64,000 nucleotides of DNA, from positions 10,874,501-10,938,500 of the forward strand of contig JAYKKI010000060.1 in assembly GCA_039881145.1 (NCBI GenBank), written 5' to 3'. The notes below the pieces were generated by a model that had not been told where the DNA came from, made no database searches, and saw nothing but the letters and a program-made list of their open reading frames with translations. This DNA comes from Druceiella hillmani (lineage: Eukaryota; Arthropoda; Insecta; Lepidoptera; Hepialidae). A program made the translations under genes and the position numbers. Below are positions 60,753-64,000 of this stretch, one piece after another (the first letter of the stretch is position 1; each line of letters opens with the position of its first letter).

Positions 60753-61320
60753 AAAAAAAGTTTCATTCATTTTCTGTTAAGTACTTTGTCCAGAGAAATA
60801 ATTATTCATTTGTTTTTAAAATATTATGAATCTGGTGATCGACGCGGTAATTATTTTCACAATAATATTTATCCCGAAATACTAAATTTATCAGTCCTTT
60901 GCTTTTCTCCACCAATTCACCGCTTAGTTTGGCTATTTTAAATCATCATTCTTTAATAACTTTCCATCCATAATATTTATTTTTTTTTGTCTCTGCAATC
61001 TCCAAAAAATATTGATACAATCACCGAATTTTATTATTATAAATATAATTGTAATATTCAGAGATTGTATCATATTAATACACTTTCGAATAAATATAAT
61101 TATTATAATAAAAATGATATTTTGCGCACTTGACGCAGACATAATTCTGACTTAATATTATTTATCTTTAGCAAGCTGCAAGACTTCGCAATATATACAC
61201 ATAAGCAGTAATTCAAACATCGTCTAGAATATTTTCAGTAACTTAATTTCTTTTATAAAAACAATTTAATATTGAAATTATAAACCAATTCACTACCGAA
61301 CTACTTTTGGTAGACTATTT
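60753..61320. other. No gene recognised
   Basis: AT-rich; the minus-strand frame at 60933-61142 is Ile-rich from low-complexity sequence and is not supported. Confidence 0.45.
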
Positions 61321-61321
61321 A

Positions 61322-61385
61322 TCACTAACGTGTAGTAGAACAATTACTATTATTCACTAACGTGTAGTAGAACAATTACTATTCC
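61322..61385. repeat. 32-bp tandem duplication
   Basis: TCACTAACGTGTAGTAGAAC with the following CAATTACTATT occurs twice without a mismatch. Confidence 0.9.
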
Positions 61386-62545
61386 TACCATGTTCCACGA
61401 AAGCGGAACACTTGTATGATAACGAGAAGACACTTTTTGTTCCACCTTAGAGAGAAATTACATAAATATATCGAATAGGAAATAAATGCAGAAAATAATT
61501 TACATTTGCTAACAACAATTACTAAAAGCAAAGCATGCAATCAATTGATATAGTGTTAGATTAAAGAGATTAAACTACTAAATTTGTTTCCAAATATATT
61601 TAGTAACATATTTTTTTAATAATTGAATTTAAATAAATAACTTGACTAAATATACATGGGCAAAATTGTTTATAAGAGTTGAAAGAAAAGTTTTTAAAAT
61701 GTAAATAAACCATTATATAATTTCTAGTTCTGTTCAGGCTTCATGTAAGGTCAAATAATTATATTTTGACTTAGTCGATTTTTATGATACGAGGAAAGAG
61801 AAATGGAACCTTCATAAGATTACTTACATATCTAAGTCTCACAGTTCTTTTTCTTAGAAATCATACGCGGTATAACATACGGCATTGTGTTAAACTATGT
61901 AAACTTAGTTCATACGATATGTTAACTGACACGACGAGCAACAGTGAACTGAAGTGCGCTCGAGTAGATGCCTTTTCATTATATGGTAGTCAGAGGAAAC
62001 ATAATCACATATAAAGCGCACAGGTATCAAAAAGCAACGGGTATATTCTATTTCTTTAAAAATCATTTACGGCTTCTTGCTTTAAAACTATTTTTAAGAA
62101 TAAATTTAAATCTTGTTTATACTTTCTAATATATAGTTATCTAATAGGTAAATATTAAATTGCCATGCAGAAAAATAAACAGTGAAGCATGCTAAAGCGT
62201 TTGTAGAATCATTAATCCATATTTTGATTATAATCACCATTAAATAGTGCATTTTGTTCGTAAGTAAATGGGTTGAATATCATGTTTTAAAAACAATATT
62301 ATAATTTATTAATCCACTGAAAATGTAATTTCATAAACAACAAAATCTAGGTAATTCAGACTTAAAATTTTGTAGAAATTAGCCTTTGGTCTTTTTAGCA
62401 TATACTTGTAGTATAGCAACTACCAATAAAATTACAGGCAATTTTGTGTATCCAAGTATTTTGTGTATATAAGGAAATATATCAAGCTGATTTAACTACT
62501 AGAACCACAAGAGAAGACAACTAGAACCGGTTCATCAACAGATGA
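61386..62545. other. No gene recognised
   Basis: AT-rich; the + frame at 61784-62014 has no motif I recognise. Confidence 0.45.
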
Positions 62546-62547
62546 TC

Positions 62548-62655
62548 TGTACGTGCCTACTTTGAGGTATTTCAATCTACTCCTATTCACTTCAGATCAA
62601 GAGAAACCTCGTGCTGGAACGTCTTCCATAAGCTCAGCGCCTAATTCTTTCACAA
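62548..62655 (+). pseudogene. Possible MADF-domain tail
   Basis: The + strand reads PTLRYFNLLLFTSDQEKPRA followed by GTSSI. This resembles the end of a MADF DNA-binding domain, where the pattern is W-YF--L-FL----PR---SS. The supporting region is only about 30 residues long and no upstream domain part is visible. MADF/Myb-like proteins are the usual partner gene of PIF/Harbinger transposases, and a Harbinger pseudogene lies in the opposite orientation beside it. Tentative. Confidence 0.25.
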
Positions 62656-62729
62656 ACGAATCATTGATAAATATACATTAACATTTATATTTTAAAACTT
62701 GTGGGTAGATGAGACCTTAGTGGGTAGGT

Positions 62730-62748
62730 ATTATATATATATATATAG
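62730..62748. repeat. Short (TA)n tract
   Basis: Nine TA units. Confidence 0.9.
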
Positions 62749-62934
62749 GTTTTTTTTAATAAAACGCAATATTATAATTGATAAAATTTTATAGGTATTA
62801 GGTGCCTAGTTAAATTTATTTAATAACGTACGTAACTATAAGAAGTGATTTTGAAACGCTACTTGACCTTCGGAATTATAATTCTCTGTAAACATTTTTC
62901 TAACAATTTTAGCTCTCTCATCACAATTGCGTAT

Positions 62935-63441
62935 TTAGTTCAACAACCCATCTAACTGATGTGATTGCTCTTGTCGCCATTCTTCTGGAATAACTGAGTA
63001 AGTGTGATTTTCGTGATTTATGCATCGAATTGTCATATAGTTTGAAGTTTTTCGTCTCAAAAAATTGTATCGAGTCCAAAAAGCCAATAAAACATAATCA
63101 ATATAATACAAGTTTTTTAGAGTTATAGTGGATAATAATACTTTACACCGACAGGCCGTTATACCGAAATCGTTTTCAACAACTCGCTGTACTCTATACA
63201 AATGGTAGTTGTAGGCGAATTATATAAATTCGCTAAAACATGAAAAAATCTTTACGGTATAGTTTCATTATATGTTCGGACAATTTAAAGGCATCATTTC
63301 CTATAAAAACTTATGGGGATCTTATGTGTAAGTTTCTAAGGATACTAGGCGGTCGAAGATTTAACGGTCCGTTTTCAAGTTTGTCATAGAAACCTATCTC
63401 TTGTATTACACCTCCATGAGATACCCTGCCATTTGTTCCAG

Positions 63442-63507
<66 letters not shown>

Positions 63508-63715
63508 TGCGAACAAAATTACGCTGTAATAGGATTTGTAATTGAAGTGGTAGGAGCAACTATTTGAAGGTTGTTTAATAGCGAATTGTTTGTTATCCAT
63601 TATCCAACGCAATTTTCCAAGTTTCATGAATCTGCAAATCCAAGCGCAACTTCCAACCAATCCTCAGTAGTCGATTGAAACTGTAACAATAAAGCAAATC
63701 CTTATATTGACCTAC
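62935..63715 (-). pseudogene. PIF/Harbinger transposase pseudogene split by a TA microsatellite
   Basis: Minus-strand reading gives the catalytic core of a Harbinger-type nuclease in order. First comes WIMDNKQFAIKQPSNSCSYH then FNYKSYYSVILFAIV (63510-63660), where the family reads DGKH-AIQ-P-NSGS-Y-NYK, so the first catalytic Asp is kept. The TA microsatellite (63446-63504) replaces the next few residues. Then GTNGRVSHGGV, FYDKLENGPLNLRPP (63320-63440), where the family has G-NGR-SDGGV; the Asp here is His, removing the probable second catalytic residue. After a deletion comes YHLYRVQRVVENDFGI (63140-63215) with the third catalytic residue Glu in RVVEN. It ends with NFLRRKTSNYM and VIPEEWRQ (62935-63080). 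Stops at several points confirm it is dead. Confidence 0.88.
63446..63504. repeat. (TA)n microsatellite inside the Harbinger pseudogene
   Basis: About 28 TA units preceded by GTATGTG; it interrupts the transposase reading frame between the first and second catalytic blocks. Confidence 0.97.
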
Positions 63716-63728
63716 TTTTTATTTTCAG

Positions 63729-63999
63729 ATAACTAAGCCTCCCAGTCCAAGCACTTTGTCGGATGTGCCATCGCCCCGACGTGCGTCTACTGTAAAAAAT
63801 TTAAAAAAAGCTACTATTAACCTATCACACAAAAGCTAGAATATTAGACATCGCCAGCAACAAACTGTAGCAGCGCTGTAAAGAACAAGCATTTGACGAT
63901 AGCATTGCTCCCGACCTCGAACAAATGGTCGAGTTACAATGCATCTTTGCGAGAAAATTATCTCAGAAATTCTATAAAATGATAGAATTCGTCTTTTAA
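63729..63999 (+). pseudogene. Coding-looking segment after a splice-acceptor-like site
   Basis: After TTTTTATTTTCAG (acceptor-like, AG at 63727-63728) the + strand reads ITKPPSPSTLSDVPSPRRAS then TVKNLKKATINLSHKS and a stop at 63837-63839. One base shifted, the sequence continues KARILDIASNKL, a stop, then CKEQAFDDSIAPDLEQMVEL and CIFARKLSQKF to a stop at 63998-64000. Base composition is less AT-rich than the surroundings. A Pro/Ser-rich linker followed by a basic and then a helical end is what the tail of a Harbinger-associated MADF/BESS protein could look like, and a Harbinger transposase lies directly upstream on the other strand. A host terminal exon is the alternative. The window ends here. 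Confidence 0.35.
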
Positions 64000-64000
64000 A

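Overview
The window is AT-rich, gene-poor eukaryotic DNA, most likely from an arthropod and probably an insect. I infer this from the roughly 70% AT composition, the many microsatellites, and a relic set typical of insect genomes: mariner (DD34D), PIF/Harbinger and non-LTR retrotransposons. No open reading frame reads as an intact host gene, and no rRNA, functional tRNA, CRISPR array or prokaryotic-style operon is visible. The only long open frames come from short tandem repeats whose period is divisible by three.

Layout, left half. 1-9 kb holds a paralogous block (A1, A2), a small terminal-inverted-repeat element, a non-LTR reverse-transcriptase tail, a 44-bp perfect palindrome and a 57-bp satellite arranged as a 114-bp dimer. 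11.4-12.7 kb holds a 133-bp satellite next to a decayed relic of a zinc-binding transposon protein. 16.4-17.1 kb is another paralogous block with a mariner-like trace. 22.4-23.2 kb is a mariner transposase pseudogene, and 24.6-25.1 kb a reverse-transcriptase fragment with its YADD motif. 33.6-34.9 kb is a 1.26-kb hexanucleotide array built in blocks.

Layout, right half. 38-39 kb has a Harbinger-type fragment, and 40.0-41.3 kb two adjacent decayed satellites. 45.3-51.6 kb is the partner (B) of the 1-8.6 kb block, interrupted at 47.78-50.56 kb by a 2.8-kb DNA transposon. That transposon has about 520-bp inverted repeats, a TATA/Inr promoter and a broken gene ending in a Tesmin/TSO1-type CXC domain. 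Further on lie a mariner N-terminal relic (54.8-55.3 kb), a split tandem duplication (55.7-58.3 kb), a near-perfect hairpin (60.69-60.75 kb) and a Harbinger transposase pseudogene split by a TA microsatellite (62.9-63.7 kb).

Two things stand out. The first is the long-TIR transposon with the CXC-domain gene; the family has a second relic at 12.2-12.7 kb, and an empty-site copy of its insertion point lies at about 6.79 kb. The second is a series of diverged segments that recur in the same order and orientation in 1-24 kb and 45-60 kb, which suggests an ancient large segmental duplication later broken up by insertions and satellite growth. All comparisons were made by eye; none was checked with an alignment program.
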